DNA of 64,000 nt from Omphalotus guepiniiformis (taxonomy: Eukaryota; Basidiomycota; Agaricomycetes; Agaricales; Omphalotaceae), in NCBI GenBank assembly GCA_028554645.1, contig JAQOOI010000019.1, positions 1,116,001-1,180,000 on the forward strand, written 5' to 3'. Positions within the stretch are counted from its first letter, which is position 1, and each line of letters begins with the position of its first letter. The translations under genes and the position numbers were made by a program. Below are positions 32,331 to 43,335 of this stretch, in pieces. The notes under the pieces were generated by a model. The model did no database searches. It worked only from the letters and a program-made list of their open reading frames with translations, and was not told the origin of the DNA.

Positions 32331-32500
32331 CTTTTTAAAATGCACTAAGGCAAAAGTAGCACAAGAGGGTTTTGAACAAGACAGGTGTTCACTGCACAAT
32401 CACAACCAATTGACCACAAGATCAAACAATCAATTTCAATAACACAACCAGTCCAATTCAACCAACAATGATCTTTATACAATATTGCAATAAACACCAG
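32331..32500 (+). repeat. L2, first part (copy of L1)
   Basis: Matches 10929-11096 closely, starting with the same CTTTTTAAAATGCACTAAGG. Interrupted at 32501 by insertion Y and resumes at 34643. It abuts the Gag end of element B with about 80 bp between. Confidence 0.9.
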
Positions 32501-34638
32501 TGATACGACCACAGAAATACCACTACCATTTTCAGCCTCGTGGGATTGATCACTCCAGTCCTAAGTTCCACGGCGTATTACGCACATTTAACCACCAGTA
32601 TATGTGTACAAAGGTGTACAAGACTGTAGAATGGCACTAAATGGGTCTTCTCAGTGTAGGTATTACCTAAGTATGCACTCAAGTAAAGCGTTGCGGCACT
32701 TGTTCTAAGGTCCAATGCATATAACTTGATGGCCCCAATACTGTATAAACCAACGTGTAGGTAACGAAGTACCACGGCACTACTCAGAAGGCCAGACTTA
32801 GAAACCAGGTAGCAGTAGCTCTGTGTGCTAGTCATATCTAATGACCACTGTTGAGCCACAGAAGGGTCTAGACGTATGATGTAACACAAAGTACTTCCAA
32901 CGACGCGGAAGTAGAACACATAAGAAGATACAGTGTTTTCAATGTTTTCAATTATGATATTCGTCTACGTCTACGAGAGACTAAGGTTAAGATACGACCT
33001 CGACGAACTGGACTGTGAGTAATGTAGGGAGGATGGTCTACAGTGGATACTAGGAGGGCGGTAATTATATGAATATCAAAAAAATGACCATAGGGAGGGC
33101 GGTCTACAGTAGATACTAGGAGGGCGGTAAGTTGGAAACAAATGGCAAATTACATGAATATCAAGCATGGGTTCAAGATGGATGTGGGTTAGTGAGGCAG
33201 TCAGGCTTGACTGGCAGGTGCACTAGAGCCACTTGGTGTATGGGTAGGAGGAGTGGGTAGTGCAAATGAGGCTTTAGAGTAGAGTGGGCCAATGTTAGTT
33301 GTTTTCGATTTTCGGCCAGTTGACGTTGTAAGATGAGATGTTAGCAGTGTAGGCGTGAGTGCAGATCAATGAGAGCATGTTCAGCCCATGCCAGAGCAAT
33401 AGGGACACGCTCTACCGATCGACGCTTGCGTGATAGCCTAAAGCGTGCACATGCCACATTAGATGTGATAGGCGGGAGGCAACGACGACCGGGAAAAATG
33501 GCGAGATGAATTTTTTGAGTATGTTTGAGTAGTCCTCGGCAGCTACAAGGTATGGGAGGAATGGGAGGACAGAGAGATTGACGGGCAAGTGGGGGTTCAA
33601 GTGTATGAGTGATGGCAGGCATGGAAATTTTTTTTTTTTTTTTTTTTTCCGTATTTGGTTCGAGTGTTGGGCAGTATTGGGTGTTTGGGTGTTTGGGTTT
33701 GAGCCGAAACCTCACCAGATAGACTGGTGGTACTGAGCGTATGAGATAACGTTGTTTATCGAGTGCCCAAAGCTCGACAGCGGACGGAACAACGAGGAGA
33801 CCACCCGAGGTGAGGGGTGATGGTGGTGGTGGTGGTTGTTGTTGTTGTTGTTGTTGTTGTTAGCAAACTACTGCAATACTTTCTAAAAGCGGCAAGATTA
33901 TAACCCAATATAGGATACCCTGTTCCCGTGTACTATACTTCATCCCTACCTTACGCGGTGCACCATATGCATCATATCTCTCATAACTGTCAAGTATTGT
34001 GACATTTGTTTGTACTATGTAAATAGAAATACTGTATATAAGAAATAGAACCTGGGCAAGGAAGGACAGGTTCCCAAGCCCCCCCATAGAGCTAATAGCA
34101 TTTGTGTGTGAAAAAGCTTAAGTCCCTCTGAGTGATTAGAAAGTTTTAAAGTGTTAACCGTTGCGTTAAGTTTATAAGTCAGTGTGCCTAGGTGTTTACA
34201 AGCGGAATTGTCTGGTACCGCGGAGCCTGTGTGTGTAGTGTGAATAAGAGTGGATTGTCTGGTCACTCGTTGAACTCGTCGTCTGGCAGTTCTGAAATCC
34301 TCCTATAACCAACTTCACTAAGTGAGAAGTTGTCTGGCATCTCCCAACAATCGTCTGGTTGTTGTATCGTTTGTAGTCACTGGTTGTGGTGATTTGTTCA
34401 GTTACACGTTAGTTTGTTTGTGTGGTGTGTAGCATAGAGTTATCTGTGCCGCGTCGGTTTTGACTGTGTCTCCGAGCTCCTCTTACAAAAACCTTATTCG
34501 CTTCCCAGAGTTTGTTAGTCCTCTAAACCCCACAAACTTAAAAGTCTTTGTGTGTTTTGTGTGTGTTTTAAGTGCTTGGTAGATTCATTTGAGTTAGCTA
34601 GCACCTCTTCTCATTCATACCCCATACCAAGCACATCA
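32501..34638. mobile_element. Y : 2.1 kb LTR-like non-coding insertion in L2
   Basis: Comparing L1 and L2 defines the edges: it begins TGATACGACCACAG, ends GCACATCA, and is flanked by CCAG (32497-32500) and CCGG (34639-34642), a 4 bp target duplication with one CpG transition. It contains a 30 bp direct repeat with GGATACTAGGAGGGCGGTAA (about 33040 and 33106), a T-tract near 33630 and a (GGT)(GTT)n microsatellite near 33825-33860. No coding domain found. Likely a solo LTR. Confidence 0.65.
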
Positions 34639-34642
34639 CCGG

Positions 34643-35738
34643 ACTATAAACAGACCAGGGCAACTTTATGTTTTTGGTAGGTTTTCCCTTCACAGGCACA
34701 ATTCATGTTATAAAGACAATCCCCAGTGACCCTGTGACTCTATGGTACTCTCCTAGATTTTCTCTCTCCAAGTTACTGCCCTTTTATACATACTGCCAGT
34801 CCAAAATAAATAAAAACAGGAATTATAGCTAAACTGTCCTGTTTTATATATATACCTATATCCGTGTATGCAGATTGTAAGTATCTGTGTCAAGTATGTC
34901 TATTATAACTTGTTATAGATCTATTTTATGAGGCAAACCTCAAGAATGTGTTTCCATTCCATTATTTTTATTGTGAGCAGTATTCAGCCCCTTTATAGGA
35001 GTAAATACCCCAGAACTATTCTAGATCCATTATTTCAACTCTATTTCGTGTTCCATCTATTTTTAGTTTCCGCTGGGTTTTTAATCTTTATTGACCAGAG
35101 GAAAATGTTCTCCTGATAATTATATGATGCAATTGATGTTGTGATGTCAGAGTTCCCATTATAAGTTTGGGTGAGTCTGATTCAACAGTGGATGGCCATT
35201 GAACAATTCTCTACATCACAACTATACTGACTAGCCTAGAACCTTGATACACATGTTGTACCATAGGTAATAGAACATGCTTTATTACTCAAATCACAAC
35301 ACATTTTGATTGACAAGGCAGGCACCTTTCAACCCTCTATATCCCTTACTGCAAATGCCTAAAATGATTAATCACCTGGCTTTTAATGCAGGTGCCGAAA
35401 ATCGGCGCATCATCTCCCCCAAACTAAAAATCTTGGCCGTCCCCGGTCAATTCTTCAGCCAATCTACTGGCTTTATTTTATAGTACAGCAGTTGTTAAGA
35501 GTTCAATAAAATTTTCCTTTAACATTATTCACCCAGTCAATATTCCATTATCCAAACACCAGATCGAAAGCTGCTATGGCACAATTACGTGACTTTTTGC
35601 TGTACTGCCAGAACTGAATACAAATAGCTTTAGCCTCACGAACTTAGAAGTGTGTTTTCCTAACTCGTTTGTTTTAAAAATTTTCTTGAATATCGGCCCT
35701 CAACACGAGCTGATTCTCATCACAGGTGAGTCATTATT
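34643..35738 (+). repeat. L2, second part
   Basis: Continues the match to L1 (11093-12440) by eye at about 95 percent identity, lacking about 240 bp present at 11450-11700. It ends in the same GGTGAGTCATTATTAC sequence that marks the 5' leader intron of gene1. Confidence 0.85.
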
Positions 35739-35978
35739 ACATTATACATTGTTATTTCTTTTATTCACATCTTTTTCCTTTTCATGCTTGTCACTTCATT
35801 ATATATGGGTTCAACTTTGCTCTTTCTCTCTTCTTATGATTCCTATCCCTCTGACTCTCAGGATTTACAGAACGAGCCGGGACTTCATTCTCTCTCTTCT
35901 GACTTTTGTTCTACTACTTTTAATTGTTCTATTCTTCTTCTCTGTTGGCTGCATTCTCTCCCTTCTTCATTTGCTCCA

Positions 35979-37691
35979 ATGGCGCCCAAACAACCAACAG
36001 ACAACAAACGCAGTAGCAAAAAGATGGCTCCAACAACTGAAGTAGCAAGTTCTCAAAAACACGTTGTGAATTCTCTAAATCCCATTCCTTCTTTTGAACC
36101 TGTCTCACTTCCTATCATTCGGCATCATATGTTACAAAAGGCGTTAACAAAAATTCAGACTCAACTCTCTGAAATTTACATCGCCAACTTCAAATGTCCG
36201 GACTACAAGAATAATTATCCTAGCACCCGTGTCCTGGAAGCTCTAACATATGCATACCTCGACTAGGTAAGCCATTTTCTTTGTTTTTCCTTTTTTCTTA
36301 TATTAATATCTTTATTTCTTTTCCTAGTCTCATTTATTCAACGATTGGGCTAACGAGACAGACTTGCCTTATTATGCCCATTGCTTTTGGTGGTCTATTT
36401 CTCGTCTCGCTTGGCTGCTTCGTGACAAGAAGTGCCCAGAGTACGAGGACTTCGAACCCCTTGTCATTTCCAAATCGACTATGAAACGACTTCGCCAACT
36501 GAAACTTTCAGTAGGTTCATCATTATATTCCCTTTTCTAAACTAATTTTCTTTATAGCCTTTTTCCCTCTCTCGGCAGCTACCGGACATAGACTCGTACG
36601 ACTTCAAGAACAAATTATCTTTCGAATTTGATTCATTGCCAGAGTTCTTATCCCTCTTGATACCGAAACATCTTCAGCTGCTCCTCCTGTGAAGGTTCTT
36701 ACTGAAAATCCACCAATCAAGGATGCCTACTCACCTTCTTCCGACAACTCCGATGATTTCGAACAATTGGACGAACTTGCTTCTCCTCCTAAGAAGAAGG
36801 CGAAACACGCAATCCTTCCCCTTCTACTTCGAAAATCATTACACATTCTGCAGCTAAGAAACCCAAGTCAGTTGCTCCTGCTCGCGGTCGTGGTCGACCC
36901 AAGAAAATCAAACCCAAGGTTCCTATTCTTTATTGCTTTATCTTTCTTTTTATTTATTTCATCTTTGTCTAGGCTATGGAAGCAAGTGCCAGTGAGGATG
37001 ATGAAGTCGTCAACATTGTTACCGTCAATTTGTTTGAGATTACTTATGCTACTAACACAGTAAGTATCACTTCTTTTATCTTTCTTTCTTTATTAATCTT
37101 TTTAAAACAGCCTACTGGAAGCCGGAAATTGCTTACACAAGATTCACCTTTCGCATCTGCCGCCGCTACTATTCCTTTTCAATTTGTTGATCCCACTGGC
37201 TTGTGGCATAAATTCAAAGACCTCATCTCCGTTAACCGATCTCTCCAAGGTTACAGTCTCAACACGATCTGCGCTGGTTGCTTAACTGGCAATCTGAGTC
37301 AACCTTGCGTGTGGCGCAGTGAGGACAACAAGTGCAGCGTTTGCGAGAACTGGAAACACCCGTGTTCATTTCAGTATTCTCTTGACAGTATGGTGAAGGT
37401 TCAGGACTTAGCATACCAAAAAGGGCAACAACACCCTGCAGGTAAGCTTTCATCCCTGTCTTTCCTTTATATCATTCTAATAGTTTTTCTAGTTATCAAC
37501 TTGCACATCTCCAATCTTCTACAGCTTCACACCAAGTTCGACAGTCTGGTTCAACAGTCTAATTAAGCACACGAGTCTGCCAAGCGTCTTAGTTCCTTGA
37601 TCCTCACCAAGCAGCAGCGTCTTCGTGATGCTTGCATTGACACCCGTAGTGTCCTTTGCTCTCTTGAACCTGATGCAGACTTCATTGCAAA
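35979..37691 (+). pseudogene. gene1' 5' part, six-cysteine cluster protein, broken
   Basis: ATG at 35979 (CAATGGC) opens MAPKQPTDNKR. The exon pattern follows gene1. Exon 1 ends YLD then TAG directly before GTAAGC, where gene1 has TGG, so Trp became a stop. Exon 2 has NDWANETDLPYYAHCFWWSI, matching gene1. Exon 3 is acidic and Lys-rich. The cluster CAGCLTGNLSQPCVW...CSVCENWKHPCSF gives C-x2-C-x8-C-x8-C-x2-C-x6-C. A TAA at 37564-37566 replaces the CAA seen in gene1. The protein resembles gene1 only in motifs although the upstream L blocks are nearly identical. The CACTA element at 37695 interrupts the last exon, which resumes at 43336. Confidence 0.7.
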
Positions 37692-38005
37692 CAACACTAC
37701 ACCTGGGCCAATCTTTCCAGCCTGAGAAAGTGCTTGAGAAAGAGTAAAAAAAAGAAAAAGAATTTTATTTGGAATAAAACTGATATTTAAAAGGGAAAAT
37801 TGATAGTATCTGTGTTCAAATACAATGTGTTTTTGGTGTGGGAAAGTATACGTATTTCTCAGAAAATTTTAAAAAATTTTCAAAAAAAAAAAAAAAATTT
37901 TATTCTGAATTTTTCTAAAATTTCGGTCAGGAAACAAAATGCCCGACTTATCCCGACTTATCCCGACTTATCCTGATTTTTTTGCCTTGAGTGGCACATG
38001 TTTCA

Positions 38006-38149
38006 TCGAGTTCAAAATATTTTTTACACTAGTTCAATCGCTAGGTAAGCAATTACAATATGTTATTCTTTGCATGCCTGACTTGCTCAGGCATACGTCT
38101 GGCACAGCGTGCCTGCGGAATCTGCTGGTTCCGTACCACAGGTTCAATC
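38006..38149 (+). repeat. Left terminal direct repeat of the tyrosine-recombinase element
   Basis: Direct copy of 42842-42985, sharing CTGACTTGCTCAGGCATAC and CTGGCACAGCGTGCCTGCGG. The two copies differ at several positions, mostly C/T or G/A. The CTGGCACAGCGTGCC core recurs in weaker form to about 38260. Confidence 0.85.
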
Positions 38150-38486
38150 GGAGTCCTCTGGCCCATACCAGGATTCACCATGGCACAGCATGCCTGCGAA
38201 GTATACCAGTTCAGTACTAGTTACACACCCTCTGGCACAGCGTGCCCACAGAGTCCTATTAGGCTCATTTTCGGCTCTCATGTATTTTAATGTATACTAT
38301 TGTTTACCAGTAGCAGGTGGATAACTTCTGAGACACAAAGGTTTCATTCCTTTGTGCTCACTTGTTCATCCACCAGGTATGATTTACTGGCAGTTGTATT
38401 TCATGTTGTGCTCACTGTTGTTCATCTATTAGTCGTATCTGTTCATTGTCGAATAAATTTATTCCATCACTTACTTTGTAATCTCA

Positions 38487-39776
38487 ATGTCAGATGCATT
38501 ACAAACCCAATCTGGAAACACAGCTGGAGGATCGTCAAATAGACAGTCTCAAACTACTGGAACGGATGAACATCAACCTCATGGACTCCAATTCATTGCT
38601 ACCACTGTCACGGAACTCGAAACAGTCATTGAGTCTTTCAGACAAGGGACAGTTAGAAAATCATCCACGATGCGTGAAATTACATCCAGAATTGTCAGAC
38701 AAACAGAAATGTCCAGTGAAGAGATTGAGAGCACCATCAAATCCTATATGGAGATCATCGAAGGAATTGAGAAAGAACAAAGAGAGGCAGATGATCGAGG
38801 AAATGAGGTTGGAGGAGGAGGAGGTAGACATGCTGAGCAGCAAGAGGATGAGGTTGGAAGCCAAGCAAACAGGGATGAAAGAGAAAATCTGGTTGATCAA
38901 TCGCTTGAGTGACGGACCAGCGGCAGACACGATCATTCAAGGTCAACATCGCTGTCTGACTCTGTTCGAGAGAATAAGCGATCACGCATTGACAAATCAC
39001 TCTTCCCCTGGCTTGCCGAAGATGTCATCCAATCTGCTACATTGTTGCCACACAAATGTCGAACCCACAAGCTTGTTGAGTTTTACAATCAAGACCTTAA
39101 GCTCAGCAAACGAAGGGTTATCACGTCGCTCTCTTGCCCTTACTACCCCGATTCAGAATGGGGATTGTTGTTGTAGGATCGAGTGGCCAATTTTGATGCA
39201 CTGTTGGGAAGCCTCCACTCTGCCATCATTCATAAGCCACAAATCAAGAAATTGGGAGAAAAACTTGAGTTATGACTCACTGGAGAATCCGAAGTCATCA
39301 AAATGGTCAGAATCCAAGGCGATTAGATCAACGTGTTCACTATGTACAAGCACACAGTCTTATTTGCCTTTCCCCATCGTGGACACAAACTTGAAGTATG
39401 GTTCGACCACATCTCTTCCTTGTTCTCCGCAGTCAGCCCAAGTGTTCATGGACGGGTCATCTCATATGATAAAGCTGCTAGACGCTTCATTGGAGGAAGG
39501 CGCGACCTTTCGTTCGAAGACATCTATGCCATCCAACACCTTAAAACAGCCCATTTTGACTCCTATGGTGTTGGCGTCCATGACAACGAATATGGCGGGT
39601 TCAAGAAGACTCGTCAAGTTACAGAGACAGACGTTTTGTAGGAAGTGGAATGCCGGAATATGCAAGCTTGGAGGAAAGTGTAAATATCCACATATCTGCG
39701 CTAGATGTAGAGCCACGAGACACGTTGCTACCAATTGCACAGCAGACAAAGGAGGAGAGGGTACTAAGAGAAAGTG
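38487..39776 (+). pseudogene. Gag-like protein of the tyrosine-recombinase element
   Basis: ATG at 38487 opens MSDALQTQSGNTAGG and a long acidic helical region. After a frame change, 39333-39641 carries HRGHKLEVWFDHISSLFSAV and VISYDKAARRFIGGRRDLSF. In a third frame the C-terminus has a zinc-finger array (FCRKWNAGICKLGGKCKYPH then ICARCRATRHVATNC). Such CCCH/CCHC fingers are typical of fungal tyrosine-recombinase element Gag proteins, which bind the element RNA. At least two frameshifts inactivate it. Confidence 0.7.
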
Positions 39777-39909
39777 ACGAGTGGGGGCTGCCAAGGTATA
39801 GGAGAGGTTTAGGTTGGATGCCAGGGGAGCGAGCGTATAGTTGAATGTCTAGGTGGATGGAGGTTGAACCTCCCTTACCGGGACCACAGGCTTTAATAAC
39901 TCAGCAGCA

Positions 39910-41560
39910 ATGAATACAATCAAAGATAATCCTCACCTTTTCAAAATAGTAAGCCCTGTTCACAAAGACGTTCTAAAAGCTCTTTGCACCAGGCATCCAA
40001 ATAAGCCATTCATCAATTCCGTGTGTGTGGGATTTGAAGAAGGGTTTTGGCCATGGGCAAACACTCATTGTGGTGACGGATATTCTGATACTTGGGATAA
40101 TTTGTATATGCCACCATGGTCAACCAACGAAAGAGAATTCTTGCATGTGCAGTGAGATGTCGAGATATCTAAAGGATATTTTTTGTCGTCGTTTGGGCCA
40201 GACTTGTTGCCCAGAATGTTCAGTTTACCTATCCATGCTGTTCCAAAACCTAGGTCTACTAAATTCCGCTTAGTTGTAAATCAATCAGCAGAAATTTACG
40301 CACCTAATTCAATGATACATCGACAAGACATTATGGGAGCACCATTGGATAATATCCAATACCTCGGTGCTGCATTGTTGGTGTATCATGAACAACATGG
40401 CTATCATATCCGCCTTTGCATGTTTAAGTCAGACATTTCAGGAGCATATTGTCTCTGCCCTATGCATCCACTTTGGCAAATAAAGCAGATTGTAACGATG
40501 AATCAGTTGACGGCTGAAGAAATGCATAGTGAAATATCATATACGTTAATCTGCAATGTTGACCGTAACAATGCATTTGGAAATCACAGTGGAGGAAGAG
40601 TCTTCATATCCTTTAACACACTTGTAACATGGATTGCTACCAACATTGAAGGAATCAAGGACTTGTTCACATATGTTGATGATGATCTTGGGTTCGAACC
40701 TGATGGAGAGTTTGAATGGTATCAGCCATATCATGAAATGTTCCCAACTCACCAAACATCATTGCTAAACTTATGGGATTGCCTTGGAATTCCTCACGAT
40801 TTTCCAAAACAAATCCACGGCCTTATCCTGCCTATCATAGGATTTGACGTCAACCCTAACAAGATGTCTGCTACTATGACTTCTGAGTCCAAAGGAGAGT
40901 TATTACAAGTGTTGAATGATTTCATTAAGGCTAGAAGGAAGACGTTACAATGCTTCCTTCAAATTGCTGGATAGTCGAACTGGTCTTTTAATGTCAATCC
41001 TCTATTGAAGCCAGGATTATGTCATGTTTATGAAAAGATGAAGGGAAAGACGAAACCTTTTGCTGCAATAGCACTCAATAACGGGGTGCGAGACGACGTG
41101 AAGTGGATGATAGCGCATCTCGAGAAATCTAGCAGAGTGTTCTTGTTCAAGTCTTTGATGTGGAGAATCAACAAAGCTGATCTTGTGATCTACTGTGACG
41201 CGACACTGGAGGGCATGGGAATCTGGATACCTGAGCAAAAGCTGGGTTTTTATTGCCCTACACCTCCACATCCTTTGATCAACAATATCTTCTTCTTTAA
41301 AGCTCTCTGTATAGCATCTGCAATTCTCTTAGCAGCCAATTGGTCCACCAAGTTGCTTGAAGAGAAAATTTGCAAGGCTGTCATTTTTTCAGATAGTTTG
41401 AATTTCGTCGACATCTTCGCCTCTCTACGTGCTTCCCCAGGATATAATACCTTGCTCAAGGTCTCAGTCGACATTCTAATCAAGTATGATATCAACTTAT
41501 GAGTTTTCCTGGAGCACGGAACCAAGTGGCGGACGCGTTGTCTAGACATGAATTCAATTG
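39910..41560 (+). pseudogene. Reverse transcriptase and RNase H of the tyrosine-recombinase element
   Basis: The RT core is mainly 40183-40974 (VPKPRSTKFRLVVNQSAEIY, FKSDISGAYCLCPMHPLWQI, catalytic FTYVDDDLGFEPD), preceded in other frames by 39910-40182 (KPFINSVCVGFEEGFWPWA). RNase H follows at 41005-41560 (LVIYCDATLEGMGIWIP, VIFSDSLNFVDI, VFLEHGTKW, ending near the usual DALSRH position). A TAG separates them near 40972. This RT belongs to the DIRS-type group associated with tyrosine recombinases, not to Gypsy or Copia. Confidence 0.82.
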
Positions 41561-41698
41561 TGCACGTTCTCTTCAGCTAGGCCTCACCATCTCACCATAT
41601 TTACCCCCTCAAGGTACGCTGGGAGTTACCAAGAAATGAATTTAACTCTTTCAACTGGGTCCAGACAGCCTCTTTGTGAGGCTTGGACCTGAGAGTGT

Positions 41699-42647
41699 TT
41701 GGTACATGAACGCTCCGTTGCATTAGGGATGGTGATCGATACTTCTACCCGATTGACGTATTCCTCAACCCTAAATTCATACATTGCTTTCTGTATGCTA
41801 CACAAATTCCCTATCAAACCAATGGAACAAACACTCAGTTTCTTCACGGTTCTACATGGCTTGTCATATCGAGCCACATTCAGTCAATTCCTACCTATCA
41901 GGCATTTGCAATCAATTAGAGCCACACTTCCCTGACGTGCGCAAAGCACGCAAACATCTTCTTGTCTTGCGCACACTTAAAGGATGTAAACGACTCTACA
42001 GCAAACCTGTTAAACGCAAACTACCTCTCAGCCTTGATGACATTACTCGTGTCGTTAACCACTTGCATGCTAGCAACAACCATGATGACCACCTCTTCCT
42101 CGCAATGATCCTTACCAGTTTTCATGGCCTATTTCATCTGGCTGAACTCAGCATGCCGGATCTTGCTAAACATCGCAATTTCTGGAAAATCACTAAATGA
42201 TCGTCAGTGAAATGGCTTGATGGTGCTTTTTCTTTTGAATTACCAACTCACAAAGCAGACCCGGGGTATGAAGGAAATCATCCCATCATACGTTGTCACC
42301 CTGCCCTACCTGCTTCAGTTGACCCTTACCAACCTTTCCTATCTTATCTTCACTCTCGCAACAGCTTATTCCCACTTCACCCTTACCTGTGGTTACACAA
42401 AACAGGTTCAGCGCCTACTCGTTCTTGGTTTATGCACTGTCTTCGACACTTTTTTCCTTCTACTGGCATAGCTGGACAGCCCATGTGCACAGGCAGTGCA
42501 ACTTCTCTGGCTAATCTCGGTGTTTTGCCACATATTATTCAAGCTGCCGGTCACTGGTCTTCAGAAGCTTTTCAAATATATATAAGAAAAAGCCCGGTTC
42601 TCCTCCAAGCATTTCTCTTTCACAATGTCTCTACTCCAATTGTTTGA
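41699..42647 (+). pseudogene. Tyrosine recombinase of the DIRS-like element
   Basis: Pieces 41699-41935, 41784-42200 and 42207-42647. Recognisable parts: RKHLLVLRTLKGCKRLYSKP, LPLSLDDITRVV, FHGLFHLAELSMPD (relatives usually have Arg in G-x-x-R-x-x-E; here His) and a C-terminal IIQAAGHWSSEAFQIYIRKS with the Tyr nucleophile kept. The box that should read like H-S-x-R-A-G-G-A-T is Q-P-M-C-T-G-S-A-T, with Arg to Cys, Ala to Thr and Gly to Ser all explained by C:G to T:A transitions. In live relatives it integrates the circular cDNA. This copy is catalytically dead. Confidence 0.82.
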
Positions 42648-42841
42648 CACCACCACGTGTGTCACTTCACTTTCAATTGCATCTTCACCCCTTCTTTCCT
42701 TTCCTCACACTCTTCAATAGCCAATATGGCGCTTACACACGCAGTGTTTCCACATTGTAATATATATGGTCATCCAGCGCGTGCCGTCCGATGCTTCGGG
42801 CTATTCATCGAGTGACGTGAGAGCTGAACTTAAGCGATTGG

Positions 42842-42985
42842 TCGAGTTTAAAATATTTTTTACGCTAGTTCAATCACTAGGTAAGCTATTACAATATGTT
42901 ATTCTTTGCACATCTGACTTGCTCAGGCATACATCTGGCACAGCGTGCCTGCGGAATCTGCTGGTTCCATACCACAGGTTCAATC
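42842..42985 (+). repeat. Right terminal direct repeat of the tyrosine-recombinase element
   Basis: Counterpart of 38006-38149. The CACTA-element arm resumes immediately after it with TGTGCCACTCAAGG, the inverted match of CCTTGAGTGGCACA at about 37985-37999. Confidence 0.85.
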
Positions 42986-43335
42986 AGATGTGCCACTCAA
43001 GGTCAAAAAATCGGGAGAAGTCAAGATAAGTCGGGCATTTTATTTTCCAGCTGAAATTTTTTTTAAATTCAAAATAGAAATTCAAAATAGAAATTTATTT
43101 ATATTTTTTTTAAATTCAAAATAGAAATTTATTTATATTTTTTTTGAAAAATTTTTAAAATTTTCTCAGAAATACTTATACTTTCCCACACCAAAAACAC
43201 ATTGTATTTGAACACAAATACTATCAATTTTCCCATCTAAATATCAGTTTTATTCCAAATAAAATTCTTTTTCTTGTTTTTACTCTTTCTTAAGCACTTT
43301 CTCAGGCTGGAAAGATTGGCCCAGGTGTAGTGCAA

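Larger units (their letters stand above)
38001..42985 (+). mobile_element. DIRS/Ngaro-like tyrosine-recombinase retroelement
   Basis: Gag, RT, RNase H and tyrosine recombinase follow each other on the plus strand, the order of DIRS-order elements. The two ends carry direct repeats (about 38006-38149 and 42842-42985) of roughly 144 bp starting TCGAGTTCAAAATATTTTTTAC. No target duplication was seen, as expected for recombinase-based insertion. All genes contain frameshifts or stops. Whether it belongs to the DIRS or the Ngaro branch is uncertain: the direct repeats favour Ngaro-like, but the second repeat pair (B1/B2) was not found. Confidence 0.75.
37695..43332. mobile_element. CACTA-TIR element carrying a DIRS-like retroelement
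   Basis: Ends are CACTACACCTGGGCCAATC on the left and its inverted copy on the right, flanked by CAA at 37692-37694 and 43333-43335. Removing it with one CAA restores gene1' in frame (IANKTQMELL, parallel to LVNKGQMELL in gene1). The inverted arms are about 300 bp each (37695-38000 and 42986-43332) and contain the same inner motif CAGGAAACAAAATGCCC as the MITE at 3301-3767, followed by a CCCGACTTAT short repeat. No CACTA transposase is present. The centre is replaced by the tyrosine-recombinase element at 38001-42985. Confidence 0.82.

Noticed and set aside
33341..33715. 124-residue ORF with Lys run on the minus strand in insertion Y
   Set aside because: The Lys run is a T-tract and no domain is seen; no conservation evidence inside an LTR-like insertion.
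37695..43332. 300 bp arms as the inverted terminal repeats of the DIRS-like element itself
   Set aside because: Arms have CACTA termini with a CAA duplication restoring gene1', and share motifs with a MITE lacking any recombinase; not fully excluded.
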